Part shown: positions 16,585 through 24,604 of the stretch, piece by piece
Numbering within the stretch: the stretch's first letter is position 1
Layout of the letters: each line of letters opens with the position of its first letter
Source: Peptoniphilus_E sp964345555
Lineage (GTDB): Bacteria > Bacillota > Clostridia > Tissierellales > Peptoniphilaceae
Assembly: GCA_964345555.1 (NCBI GenBank)
Contig: CAYFRD010000003.1
Coordinates: forward strand, 7,913 to 71,912
Direction: 5' to 3'
DNA length: 64,000 nucleotides
Notes under the pieces: generated by a model
Told to the model about the DNA's origin: nothing
Seen by the model: only the letters and a program-made list of their open reading frames with translations
Databases searched by the model: none
Translations under genes and position numbers: made by a program

Positions 16585-17829
16585 TTACTCTCTTTGAATT
16601 TCCACATCTTTCCTGAATTTAGACGGCGACATGGATTTGAACTTGACAAAATTGTTATAGAAAGTCTTTGAATTGTTGTAACCTACTGAAATAGCTATGT
16701 CCCGTATTCTGTAATCCGTTGATTTTAAAAGTTCACAGGCATAATTAATTCTCAAAAAATTCAAAAATTCTTCAAAATTCTTCTCTACTGTGAATATCAG
16801 CTTTCTATTTAGTTCCTTGACGGAAAGCCCGAACTTTTTAGCTACATCGTTTTCATTTATGTCTTGTGTATATACTTCGTTTAGGTATTTGACGATGTCA
16901 TAGGCATTGTTCTTCTCCTCCATGCTGAACATATTCACAATATTTTTATTTTCTTTTCTGAATTGATTAGGTGTTAATCCCGTGTTTTTTACAAAGAACT
17001 TGGACAGATGAGATGCATCATTAAATCCCACCAGTTCAGCAATTAAGCTCAAAGGAAATTCCGAGTTGGAAAGCAGATTCATAGTCTTTACGATTCTCAT
17101 TTCATCTATCAATTTGTGAAAACTGTATCCGGTCACCTTTTTGCAATATTTTGACAGCGATGATTCTGACATATAAAAGAAAGATGATACAGATTTAAGT
17201 GTTTGCTTTTCACTTAAATGAGAATACAAATAGGTAAAAATGTTTATTTTTTTGTCGTCGTTCTTCTGTGAAATAGGTCCCATTTCTCTACTTCTTCGTA
17301 TTCTTATATATAGTATTAAAAGCTCCGTTATTTTATTTATTAGATATGCATCTAAGAGAACCTTTTCCTCCACAACTTCAAGTGCTGATTCAACTCCGAC
17401 TTCAGACCGTATTTCATTGGCAACAGCAAGGATTTTCTTTGCTTCGTCGTCATTACAATATATTATGGGAGAATTTGATATTTCCGTGAATATATCCAAT
17501 TCCCCTTCTATATTTGAGTAAATGTTTTTTAGATTTTGATTCAAAACATTGAAATTGTATACAATTTTTACCAACTGCATAGATTCCTTGACTTCTATCA
17601 TTTCTGTGACTTCCCAAGGAACTATTGCAACGCAACAATTAGGTTTAATCTCGTAATCAACCCCGTTTATTTTTATTATTCCCTGTCCCTTTGTAAAAAA
17701 TAAAAATCTCGACTCTTTATGCATCAATGAGTTTGTAGGAGCTTCTATTTGTTCTATATCATATGAAAATAATTTCTTTTTATCATAATTTGAACAGTAT
17801 TGTGACTGCAATTCAAAAACATTTGTCAT
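16585..17829 (-). CDS. AraC-family transcriptional regulator with two tandem AraC DNA-binding domains
   Basis: 414 residues in three parts. Residues about 20-95 form a cupin-like sensor (FLFFTKGQGIIKINGVDYEI), followed by a linker helix region to about 190. A first AraC-type double helix-turn-helix spans about 195-292, with the hallmark SLIAELVGFNDASHLSKFF and GLTPNQFRKE. A second complete one spans about 308-408, with RDIAISVGYNNSKTFYNNF and SMSPSKFRKD. Most family members carry only one such domain. It lies directly upstream of arcA on the same strand, so it most likely controls the arginine deiminase operon; the ligand is unknown. Start after GAGGAGG. Confidence 0.88.
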   Translation of the reverse strand: MTNVFELQSQYCSNYDKKKLFSYDIEQIEAPTNSLMHKESRFLFFTKGQGIIKINGVDYEIKPNCCVAIVPWEVTEMIEVKESMQLVKIVYNFNVLNQNLKNIYSNIEGELDIFTEISNSPIIYCNDDEAKKILAVANEIRSEVGVESALEVVEEKVLLDAYLINKITELLILYIRIRRSREMGPISQKNDDKKINIFTYLYSHLSEKQTLKSVSSFFYMSESSLSKYCKKVTGYSFHKLIDEMRIVKTMNLLSNSEFPLSLIAELVGFNDASHLSKFFVKNTGLTPNQFRKENKNIVNMFSMEEKNNAYDIVKYLNEVYTQDINENDVAKKFGLSVKELNRKLIFTVEKNFEEFLNFLRINYACELLKSTDYRIRDIAISVGYNNSKTFYNNFVKFKSMSPSKFRKDVEIQRE

Positions 17830-17904
17830 AACCTTTCCTCCTCTTTGTATTTTATCATAAATTCAGCGGTTATTAACATTCTTTTACTATATTTTAATCA
17901 AACA

Positions 17905-17934
17905 ATTATAAATAAATCTTCAATCTTTGCACAA
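17905..17934 (-). promoter_or_regulatory. Candidate promoter of the AraC-type regulator
   Basis: Minus strand TTGTGC (17934-17929), 18-base spacer, TATAAT (17910-17905), about 75 bases before the start codon. The -35 is weak. Confidence 0.4.
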
Positions 17935-17958
17935 CAATTTATATAGCGAATAACTTGG

Positions 17959-17982
17959 AACTTTATTATATAAAATAAAGTT
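17959..17982. repeat. Perfect 9-bp inverted repeat, 6-base loop
   Basis: AACTTTATT (17959-17967) and AATAAAGTT (17974-17982) are exact inverted copies around ATATAA, about 25 bases upstream of the regulator's candidate -35. It could be an operator or a weak AT-only hairpin. Confidence 0.5.
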
Positions 17983-18090
17983 ATTATTTCTATTTATGTT
18001 TCATTATGAAATTTGCACCGATATTTTAAGCTTATGATTAAAGACAAAAAAATAACAGGTGTTAAACCTGCCATTCTCGTAAAATATGAA

Positions 18091-18125
18091 ATTTAAAAAG
18101 CCTCACAAATAAATTTGCAAGGCTT
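18091..18125 (-). terminator. Terminator of the tRNA-His-tRNA-Cys transcript
   Basis: Minus strand AAGCCT...AGGCTT stem with an inner CAAA/TTTG arm, followed by TTTTAAATTT, 9 bases after the tRNA-Cys CCA end. Confidence 0.75.
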
Positions 18126-18133
18126 ATAAAAAT

Positions 18134-18207
18134 TGGAGGCGACAACCAGATTTGAACTGGTGATAAGGGTGTTGCAGACCCGCGCCTTACCACTTGGCTA
18201 TGTCGCC
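18134..18207 (-). tRNA. tRNA-Cys (GCA)
   Basis: The minus strand folds as a cloverleaf: acceptor GGCGACA/TGTCGCC, D arm GCCAAGTGGTAAGGC, anticodon loop CTGCAAC with GCA at the anticodon, and T arm with GGTTCAAATC-like sequence (CCAGTTCAAATCTGG). CCA is encoded at the 3' end. 74 bases. Confidence 0.95.
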
Positions 18208-18210
18208 TTA

Positions 18211-18288
18211 TGGGGTGGATAGTGGGATTCGAACCCACGACCTCAAGAGCCACAATCTTGCGCCCTAACCAACTAGGCCATACCCACC
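18211..18288 (-). tRNA. tRNA-His (GTG)
   Basis: Cloverleaf on the minus strand with acceptor GTGGGTA/TATCCAC, anticodon loop TTGTGGC (GTG), T arm GTGGGTTCGAATCCCAC, an extra 5' G (position -1) opposite C73, and encoded CCA. The -1 G is a tRNA-His hallmark. It is 3 bases upstream of tRNA-Cys, so both are co-transcribed. Confidence 0.96.
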
Positions 18289-18303
18289 GCATCGACTTTA
18301 TTA

Positions 18304-18332
18304 ATGTTAACAAAAATTTACATTATAGTCAA
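18304..18332 (-). promoter_or_regulatory. Promoter of the tRNA-His-tRNA-Cys operon
   Basis: Minus strand TTGACT (18332-18327), 17-base spacer, TAACAT (18309-18304), about 15 bases before tRNA-His. Confidence 0.75.
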
Positions 18333-18351
18333 GAGTAATTTTATTCTTCTG

Positions 18352-19653
18352 TCATTTATTGTGCTCTACTAAGAATTTTCTGAATTTTTCCAAGGCTTTA
18401 CTTCTATGACTTATTCGATTTTTTTCTTCATCGGTCATCTCTGCAAAGGTTTTGTTGTATCCATTGGGAATGAATATGCTGTCATATCCGAAGCCGTTCT
18501 CTCCTCTTTCTTCTGTGGTGATTTCCCCTTCACAAACTCCCTCAAAATAATATTCTTGGTAATTTTCATCTATATAGATCAAAACCGTTTTAAAATAGGC
18601 TCTTCTGTCCTTGATATTTTCTAAATTATCAAGGAGTTTTCTTCTATTTGCAGCATCATCATGATTTAGACTGTACCTTGCAGAGTGAACTCCGGGTTCT
18701 CCTCCGATAGATTCAACGAACAATCCCGAATCATCTGCGATTACAGCCATATCTATTTCTTTTTTTATGGACATGGCTTTTATCCTTGCATTCTCTTTAA
18801 GAGTGTCAAATTTTTCATCTACTTCCATTCCGCCAAATCCCACTTGTCTTTTTGATACCACATCAAGTTGAGTATCTGTCAAAATTTCTCTTATTTCCTT
18901 GACTTTATTGGTGTTATCACTTGATAATACTATCTTCTTTCTGAAAGGAAGTGTCTTTTCATAGAGAGCAAATATTGATTTTATTCCGTTTTCTCCCAGA
19001 TCCAACAATTCATAGAAGTCCGTCTTGGTCATAGGTTTTTTTTCTGATGTACTTTGTACTTCAATTATTTCAAATTTGTCATTCATTACTAAGTTCATAT
19101 CCACATCAGCAGAAAAATCTTCATAATAATCGAGATCTAAAAGCTTTTCTCCTTTTACGATTCCAAGGCTTATTGCTCCGATCCTGCACGTTATTGGGTT
19201 TTCTTCGATTAACTTATCCTTTATTGCCTTGTTCACCGCAAGTACAAGAGCTGCATATGCTCCATTTATAGAGGCGGTTCTTGTGCCTCCATCTGCAGAT
19301 ATTACGTCGCAGTCTATCCATATGGTTTTTTCTTCCAATTTAAACAAGTCTATGCAGGATCTTAAACTTCTACCGATCAATCTTTGAATTTCTTGACTTC
19401 TGCCATCTATTTTGCCCTTTGATATATCTCTTACCTTTCGATTCTTGGTTGCTCCTGGAAGCATTGAGTATTCACAGGAGAGCCACCCCATTCCCTTCCC
19501 CTTTAAAAAAAATGGAACTTTGTCTTCTATCATGGCTGTGCATATTACTTTTGTATTGCCACATTCAATTAACACAGACCCTTCCGGATTGGATGTATAG
19601 TTCAAATTTATTTTCATTTCTCTGATTTGGTTATTTTGTCTTTTTGTTCTCAT
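18352..19653 (-). CDS. rph: Bifunctional RNase PH / XTP-dITP pyrophosphatase (rph-rdgB fusion)
   Basis: 433 residues joining two enzymes in one frame. Residues about 1-235 are RNase PH (start MRTKRQNNQIREMKINLNY, then GRSQEIQRLIGRSLR and SADGGTRTASINGAY), a phosphate-dependent 3' exonuclease that trims tRNA ends. Residues about 240-433 are a RdgB/HAM1 nucleotide pyrophosphatase (KIVLSSDNTNKVKEI, then DDSGLFVESIGGEPGVHSARY), which removes dITP and XTP from the nucleotide pool. The frame is open 24 codons further upstream, but that part overlaps a terminator hairpin; the ATG at 19653 has GGAGG before it. The two genes are neighbours in many Firmicutes, and the fusion also occurs elsewhere. Confidence 0.94.
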   Translation of the reverse strand: MRTKRQNNQIREMKINLNYTSNPEGSVLIECGNTKVICTAMIEDKVPFFLKGKGMGWLSCEYSMLPGATKNRKVRDISKGKIDGRSQEIQRLIGRSLRSCIDLFKLEEKTIWIDCDVISADGGTRTASINGAYAALVLAVNKAIKDKLIEENPITCRIGAISLGIVKGEKLLDLDYYEDFSADVDMNLVMNDKFEIIEVQSTSEKKPMTKTDFYELLDLGENGIKSIFALYEKTLPFRKKIVLSSDNTNKVKEIREILTDTQLDVVSKRQVGFGGMEVDEKFDTLKENARIKAMSIKKEIDMAVIADDSGLFVESIGGEPGVHSARYSLNHDDAANRRKLLDNLENIKDRRAYFKTVLIYIDENYQEYYFEGVCEGEITTEERGENGFGYDSIFIPNGYNKTFAEMTDEEKNRISHRSKALEKFRKFLVEHNK

Positions 19654-19663
19654 GAAATCCTCC

Positions 19664-19726
19664 AAAAAAGAACCCACCCTTCCACGATGTTTCGCTTCGG
19701 ATGGGCTTGTTGTTTCGCAACACAAG
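19664..19726 (-). terminator. Terminator hairpin of the amidase gene immediately upstream of rph, preceded by a second hairpin
   Basis: On the minus strand CCCATCC (19705-19699) pairs with GGGTGGG (19679-19673), followed by TTCTTTTTT and then at once by the GGAGG of rph. A second hairpin, CTTGTGTT...AACAACAAG, lies at 19726-19706 just before it. No separate rph promoter is visible, so rph may depend on readthrough or antitermination. Confidence 0.7.
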
Positions 19727-19742
19727 AGATTAAATACCTCTT

Positions 19743-21143
19743 TTACATTTCAACATATTCATTTACGTAATTATTTATGCCCTTGTATATTCCCTCTGCC
19801 AACTTTTCAAGATATGCATCATCTATTATATATTCATAGTCATCGGGGTTTGACATAAATCCCAGCTCAACAATAGCAGAAACACACTTTGTCTTATTTA
19901 AAACTACCAAGTCCGGTCTGTTTTTTATTCCTCTGCTCACCGAACCCGTTTCAGCTATTAAAGATTTCAATAAAGCTGATGCGAAATGCTTTTGCTCAGT
20001 TTCTTTTATCTCTACATTTTTTTCATGGGCGTAGAGCACTTCTATGCCCTTTGCTTCTCTGTTTTCAGATGAATTGAAGTGTATGGATATAAATAATTCA
20101 AAATCTTCATTATTTGCGATATTTGCCCTGTCAAGCAGTTTCACATATTCGTCTTGATCTCTGGTCGTGGCGATTTCATAGGGACTCGATGCCAACTTTG
20201 CTTCAAGAATTTTTGCCACTTTTAAATTCAAAGCTTTTTCCTGCAATCCCGATTCCACAATAGCACCGCTATCTTTGCCTCCATGCCCCGGATCTATCAA
20301 TATGGAAACCTTGCCCACAGGCTTTATTTTTTTATTGATAACTCTTTCTTCTTTCTCTTCAAAATCGATACTCAATCCTGCTGCTTTGTACTGCTCCTTT
20401 TCAGATTTGGATTCAATCTCGTTCATCTCTTTTTTTTCGATATTCGAAACAAAAGTTCCATTTGACGAAGCACTGGTTTTTATTGGCTCTGAATTTTTCG
20501 TATATTCAGATTTGTCATTATTTGTATCCGATTTTTTTTCTTCTTGAGCAGGTTCTGTATTTGTTGTTATGGATGCAACTTTAGGTTCAACTTTTTTAGG
20601 TGCTTCTACCTTTTTTTCAGCTAAACTATTTGGAGGATTTAAATCTTCCATTTTTTCCTTGCTTGAGTACACTGATGCCGTCTGTGAATCATTGTCCCAG
20701 GAAACTTCATATCCTAAGGTCTCAGTCAAAAATCTCAGAGGTACCATAGTCTTGGTTTCAGCTTTAGGTTCCTTATAAGATGTAAATCTGGGAATTGAAG
20801 CGTCGTCTATCTTTTTCTTTTCGCCGTCAATATATACTATATTCGAGTCTATTTTAAGCAATACATTTCTGTCTTTATAATCGATAGTTGCATTCTTCAA
20901 CTTGTCGTTCCATGTAACCTTTGCACCTAAGCTTTCGACAATTTCTCTCACCGGAACAAAAGTCTTGGAATTTTGAGAATAGGGTTTGAAGTCACAGAAC
21001 AATTTCTTGCCGTCGATCATGACATTGACTTCGTATACTTTTGTGTTTTTATTATTAATATCTACATAAAAATCCGAATCTGCATAAACTTTGCTGCTAA
21101 AAAATATCAAAAACATTATTAAAAATAAAGTTGTCTTTTTCAT
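19743..21143 (-). CDS. N-acetylmuramoyl-L-alanine amidase with copper-amine-oxidase-like N-terminal domain
   Basis: 466 residues, secreted. A signal peptide (MKKTTLFLIMFLIFFSSKVYA) is followed by a stalk domain of the Cu_amine_oxidN1 type (about 35-165, with KTFVPVREIVESLGAKVTW and MVPLRFLTETLGYEVSW repeats). A charged low-complexity linker rich in E, K, S, T and P (about 165-270) leads to an Amidase_3 catalytic domain (about 280-460) with the zinc-site motifs DPGHGGKDSGA, SIHFNSSEN and the catalytic glutamate in VELGFMSN. It cleaves the amide bond between muramic acid and the stem peptide. It has its own strong promoter and starts after ATAGGAGG. Confidence 0.92.
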   Translation of the reverse strand: MKKTTLFLIMFLIFFSSKVYADSDFYVDINNKNTKVYEVNVMIDGKKLFCDFKPYSQNSKTFVPVREIVESLGAKVTWNDKLKNATIDYKDRNVLLKIDSNIVYIDGEKKKIDDASIPRFTSYKEPKAETKTMVPLRFLTETLGYEVSWDNDSQTASVYSSKEKMEDLNPPNSLAEKKVEAPKKVEPKVASITTNTEPAQEEKKSDTNNDKSEYTKNSEPIKTSASSNGTFVSNIEKKEMNEIESKSEKEQYKAAGLSIDFEEKEERVINKKIKPVGKVSILIDPGHGGKDSGAIVESGLQEKALNLKVAKILEAKLASSPYEIATTRDQDEYVKLLDRANIANNEDFELFISIHFNSSENREAKGIEVLYAHEKNVEIKETEQKHFASALLKSLIAETGSVSRGIKNRPDLVVLNKTKCVSAIVELGFMSNPDDYEYIIDDAYLEKLAEGIYKGINNYVNEYVEM

Positions 21144-21163
21144 ACTCCCTCCTATGCTATTAC

Positions 21164-21192
21164 AGTTTACAATATTAACAAAATTATGTCAA
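21164..21192 (-). promoter_or_regulatory. Sigma-A promoter of the amidase gene
   Basis: Minus strand TTGACA (21192-21187), 17-base spacer, TAAACT (21169-21164), about 20 bases before the ATG; the -35 is consensus. Confidence 0.8.
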
Positions 21193-21197
21193 ATTAA

Positions 21198-22184
21198 TTA
21201 CAAAACTCTGTATAGTTCGTCAGGAGAAATTTCCGATAAAACCATTTCGCCTTCACTTGATACTACCGTTAAATTTTCGCCTTCTTTGATCTTTCCGACT
21301 TTTGTAACAAGTATCTTCCTTGATTTACATTCTTCTTTAAAATTATTAAAGTTTTTTTCAGGCATTATAAATATCATGCTACCTGAAGAAATCAGTCTGT
21401 ACACATCCAATTTAAAGTGCTTGGCGATTTTCAAAGTTGAAGCCTTAACAGGGATATCATCTTTATTTACCACAATATTTTTCTCAATTAGCTTACTTGT
21501 TTCAGTCAAAGCCCCATATACTCCCCCTTCGGTTATATCGTGCATGTGCCTTACTCCGTACTTGACTGCGATTTCAGATTCTTCCAGAACAGAGAGTAAA
21601 TTTACAGAATGTTCCAATTCATCTATTTCACTTTCAGTTAAAATATCTTTGACTTCGTCTTTTTTGCTACTGTAGATAATCGAGCTGCCTTCTATGGCTA
21701 TATGTTTGGAAATTGCCACTACATCGCCAACCTCTATCTTTGTGTAATCCAATAAGTTCTCTTTTTTAACTCTGCCTATGGCGGTGGCTGTAATTATGAT
21801 TTTATTTACTGCGTCGGTAACTTCCGTATGACCTCCTATAATGTCTAAGTTCAGCTTATTACACTCCTCATTAGCTTCAACAACTAATTCATTTAATTGT
21901 TCTAAATCGGCATCGGGCGGTATCAACACGCTGAGCAATACTCCCACAGGCTCCGCTCCTTGACAGGCAATGTCATTTATGGACACATTTATGGACAGTA
22001 TTCCCAAGTTTTTATCCGCTCCCGTTATGGGATCTGTGGAAGCAACTATTAAATCTCCTCCAAAATCCATAACGGCCGTATCTGCACCTATCCCTCCGCC
22101 ATGGAGGACTTCTCTTCTCTTCAAATCTATATTTTTAAAGATGTAGTTGTTTAATTGTTCATTGGTTAATTTACCTATTTCCAT
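21198..22184 (-). CDS. AIR synthase-related (HypE/ThiL/PurM-superfamily) protein
   Basis: 328 residues. N-terminal ATP-binding half with HGGGIGADTAVMD near residue 28 and the conserved STDPITGADKNLGILSINVSINDIA region, in which aspartates normally hold Mg-ATP; C-terminal half with MHDITEGGVYGAL, typical of HypE and SelD relatives. The superfamily makes ATP-dependent phosphate or dehydration transfers (PurM, ThiL, SelD, HypE). No hyp, thi or sel genes are nearby, so its substrate is unknown. It is the last gene of the pilus operon, two bases after the PilM-PilN stop, with GGGGAG before its ATG. It lacks the catalytic Cys/Sec loop of SelD. Confidence 0.8.
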   Translation of the reverse strand: MEIGKLTNEQLNNYIFKNIDLKRREVLHGGGIGADTAVMDFGGDLIVASTDPITGADKNLGILSINVSINDIACQGAEPVGVLLSVLIPPDADLEQLNELVVEANEECNKLNLDIIGGHTEVTDAVNKIIITATAIGRVKKENLLDYTKIEVGDVVAISKHIAIEGSSIIYSSKKDEVKDILTESEIDELEHSVNLLSVLEESEIAVKYGVRHMHDITEGGVYGALTETSKLIEKNIVVNKDDIPVKASTLKIAKHFKLDVYRLISSGSMIFIMPEKNFNNFKEECKSRKILVTKVGKIKEGENLTVVSSEGEMVLSEISPDELYRVL

Positions 22185-22186
22185 CT

Positions 22187-23533
22187 TTACTCCCCAAATT
22201 TTACTTCTATTTTAAAATTCAGCAAATTGTTTTCAATCTCATTATTTATTATTTTCAACTCATATTCAATATTTTTTATAATATCTTCCACAACTTTTTT
22301 AGATTTGGCAATACCGCTTATGTAGAGCGTTCCGTTTCTGTAATCATAGCTTGTGAAAAGCAAGTCGTCATTTTCGATTTTCTCAAGCTCTATAAATAAA
22401 TTTTCAAAATTTTTATTATTTTTTATTTTTTCTTTTATATTATTTTCTTTCCTTTGTTTTTCTAAAAGAGTCTCATTGTCTTCCTTTAACTTTTCAATAT
22501 TAATACCTTCTATTTGCCTTTTCAAATTCCCGTGCTCTTCGTTTAAAGCGACTATCTCACCTTCTCTATCGGCTAAAGTCCTATTTAAATAAAAATATAA
22601 AGATGAGTTAAATATTAAAAATACAAGCAAAAAATATAATATACCTTTGTTCCTTTTCTTCTTTTTATCTATAAAATTAAACTTTTCATTGAGATCCATA
22701 TCTCTTATGCCTATACCGAATCTCTTTGCACCGGTATCCACAAATTGGCTTATGTACTTCTTTGTAATATCAAAAAGTGCACTTCCAAAAAAAGTAGCTG
22801 TGCCTTTACCCAGCATATTTGCCACTAATATAGTCTTTTCATAGAGTATTATATCCGATCTTTCTCTTACTTTCATCTTGATGTTATCATCAATTTCGTA
22901 GTATTTTCCATCAAGTATATTCAACAGACTGTAATATTCCAGATCTAAGTCTTCAAGCAGATTTTTAAATTCATTTATATACATCACTTTGACTCTATTG
23001 CTCTTTAATATGCATATATTGCTAAGACCGAAGAAAATCATATTTTCATCGTCTTTTATCCTAAAAATATCTCTTATGGAATAAATCCCCAAGAGATTTT
23101 TATTCAGCCTTTCAAATATCTCAATGTAGTCCTTGAGGACCTTTTTTTCTATGAGCCTTGCTTCCACGTGGTATTCATTGCCCGATTCAACATAGTCATA
23201 TTTTGTATTATAATTGTCAATATCCACCGGCAATAAGCTTTCAAGTTCATAATAAACCATTGAATGAATATCCTCTTTTTTAATTTTAGGAAGGGATATT
23301 TCGTAGCTCAAAAACTTTGAAGATGGACTGATTATGATGAAATTTTCCATAGGATTATTTTCAAAAAACTTTTTAAAAATATAAAATAAATTATTTTTGT
23401 CAATTATTTCAAAATCTTCTATTATAGATTTAGGTACCTCAAACTCGATATCTTTATCCTTGGCAAGAATTTTTATCGACAGATCTTCAACTATTACAAT
23501 ATTTATGTTTTCAAGTCTTTTCAATGAACTCAT
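22187..23533 (-). CDS. Fused PilM-PilN-like type IV pilus assembly protein
   Basis: 448 residues. Residues about 1-270 resemble a PilM-type actin-like protein (N-terminal IVIVEDLSIKIL, later MVYYELESLLPVDIDNY, the typical PilM helix region). A basic stretch and one membrane helix (GILYFLLVFLIFNSSLYFYL, about 296-316) follow, then a coiled coil and a small C-terminal domain like PilN. PilM is normally a separate cytoplasmic protein bound to the PilN tail; here they are one chain. The family call is by architecture and context, not by clear motifs. The start at 23533 overlaps the prepilin peptidase stop (ATGA); the longer frame upstream is not supported. Confidence 0.72.
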   Translation of the reverse strand: MSSLKRLENINIVIVEDLSIKILAKDKDIEFEVPKSIIEDFEIIDKNNLFYIFKKFFENNPMENFIIISPSSKFLSYEISLPKIKKEDIHSMVYYELESLLPVDIDNYNTKYDYVESGNEYHVEARLIEKKVLKDYIEIFERLNKNLLGIYSIRDIFRIKDDENMIFFGLSNICILKSNRVKVMYINEFKNLLEDLDLEYYSLLNILDGKYYEIDDNIKMKVRERSDIILYEKTILVANMLGKGTATFFGSALFDITKKYISQFVDTGAKRFGIGIRDMDLNEKFNFIDKKKKRNKGILYFLLVFLIFNSSLYFYLNRTLADREGEIVALNEEHGNLKRQIEGINIEKLKEDNETLLEKQRKENNIKEKIKNNKNFENLFIELEKIENDDLLFTSYDYRNGTLYISGIAKSKKVVEDIIKNIEYELKIINNEIENNLLNFKIEVKFGE

Positions 23534-24228
23534 AACATCACTCCGAATATACTCATGGATATATAGGGACAAAAAGCAATATCATCTCTTAAATCCTTCT
23601 TATTAAAAATAATAAGAATTATACTGAATATGGATGCCAATACAAAGGCATTTCTAAAAACGGCAAATGCGCTGAACAAATCTTTCGCAAAAAATCCCGA
23701 CAATGCACCCAGAAGTACATCCGCCTCGCCCATTGCATCGCTTAATTTATATATGGAATAATACACAATTAACAACATCATCATATTTGCAAGGGGAATT
23801 ACTAAAACCGACTTAAAAATCAAGTTGTGTATTAACTCCAAAATAAACAATGCCAATATATCAATAATGTAAACTTCCTTGTGCTTCAAATCCGTAAAAG
23901 AAATTAAAAGCAACAAAATAGATTGAATCACTCTTATAAAAAACAATGTGGAAATTTCGTATTTTAAGTATAAAAGACAAAATACAACAGCTGTGACCAC
24001 TTCATATGCCGGAGTTGCAAGAGGTATCTTCTCTTTGCAATTTCTACACTTTCCTCGCAATAAGATATAGGAAACAACAGGAACATTTAAATACAGCGGT
24101 ATAGTGTAATGACAACTTTCACAGTGCGATCTGCCATATATGAAATCTTTTATATTTTCCCTTCTGTATATGAAAGCCCCGATTAATGAGCCGATGAAAG
24201 TCCCGGCGATAAAAATAACAAAAATCAT
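23530..24228 (-). CDS. pilD: Prepilin peptidase (leader peptidase/N-methyltransferase)
   Basis: 232 residues, polytopic. An N-terminal domain has the two CxxC pairs (CESC about residue 37 and CRNC about 61) that bind zinc. The membrane aspartyl protease part carries FTDLKHKEVYI and GEADVLLGALSGFF, the two catalytic-aspartate regions of the family. It cleaves the leader of the pilin encoded just upstream and N-methylates the new terminus. The frame could begin at TTG 24231, but ATG 24228, which shares one base with the pilin stop and follows GGTG by 7 bases, is preferred. The length is normal for clostridial and ComC-like enzymes. Confidence 0.9.
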   Translation of the reverse strand: MIFVIFIAGTFIGSLIGAFIYRRENIKDFIYGRSHCESCHYTIPLYLNVPVVSYILLRGKCRNCKEKIPLATPAYEVVTAVVFCLLYLKYEISTLFFIRVIQSILLLLISFTDLKHKEVYIIDILALFILELIHNLIFKSVLVIPLANMMMLLIVYYSIYKLSDAMGEADVLLGALSGFFAKDLFSAFAVFRNAFVLASIFSIILIIFNKKDLRDDIAFCPYISMSIFGVML

Positions 24229-24596
24229 CAATATTCACCAGTTAACACCAATTTATCTCCTTCTACTTTGAGCATGCCCGGTGTGACTTTTATCTCCTGA
24301 TTTTCTCCCAATGTAATAGTGAAATCTCCCTTTGAATAAGCCTTTGCAGGTTTTGGTAAGCTTCCTTCAAAATAATCCTCCAAGTCCTTCATACTCACTG
24401 TAGTTGCATCTTCATTTTCCATAAGGTAAAGTATTGCAGCGTTTTTAATTTCCTTTACATTGACATTGTGTGCAGCTGCCTGTGCACTTAAATTTGACTT
24501 TGTAAATCTGGGTATTGCCACTGATACCAATATCAAGATAATGGCAATTACAATGACTAACTCAACTAATGTAAATGCTTTAAATTTTCTTTTCAT
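24228..24596 (-). CDS. Type IV prepilin-like protein
   Basis: 122 residues. A short basic leader (MKRKFKA) is followed by the class III signal FTLVELVIVIAIILILVSVA with Glu at +5, then the hydrophobic helix and a small soluble C-terminal domain ending in a stretch rich in K, G and E. The residue before the cleavage site is Ala rather than the near-universal Gly. It would be the only structural subunit of the pilus or pseudopilus made by this operon. It starts after GAGGTG and is 8 bases downstream of the PilC stop. Confidence 0.9.
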   Translation of the reverse strand: MKRKFKAFTLVELVIVIAIILILVSVAIPRFTKSNLSAQAAAHNVNVKEIKNAAILYLMENEDATTVSMKDLEDYFEGSLPKPAKAYSKGDFTITLGENQEIKVTPGMLKVEGDKLVLTGEY

Positions 24597-24604
24597 AACT
24601 CACC

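Larger units (their letters stand above)
17830..18133. other. Intergenic region between tRNA-Cys and the AraC-type gene
   Basis: This 304-base AT-rich stretch has no supportable gene. It holds the candidate regulator promoter, a 24-base inverted repeat at 17959-17982, a small hairpin at 18056-18070 followed on the minus strand by a T-rich tract (possible second terminator), and the tRNA operon terminator. Confidence 0.6.

Noticed and set aside
18062..18313. 83-residue open frame on the minus strand
   Set aside because: It runs through the two tRNA genes and their terminator; not a protein.
21198..22184. Selenide water dikinase (selD)
   Set aside because: Lacks the N-terminal Cys/Sec catalytic loop, and no selA, selB or Sec tRNA is near.
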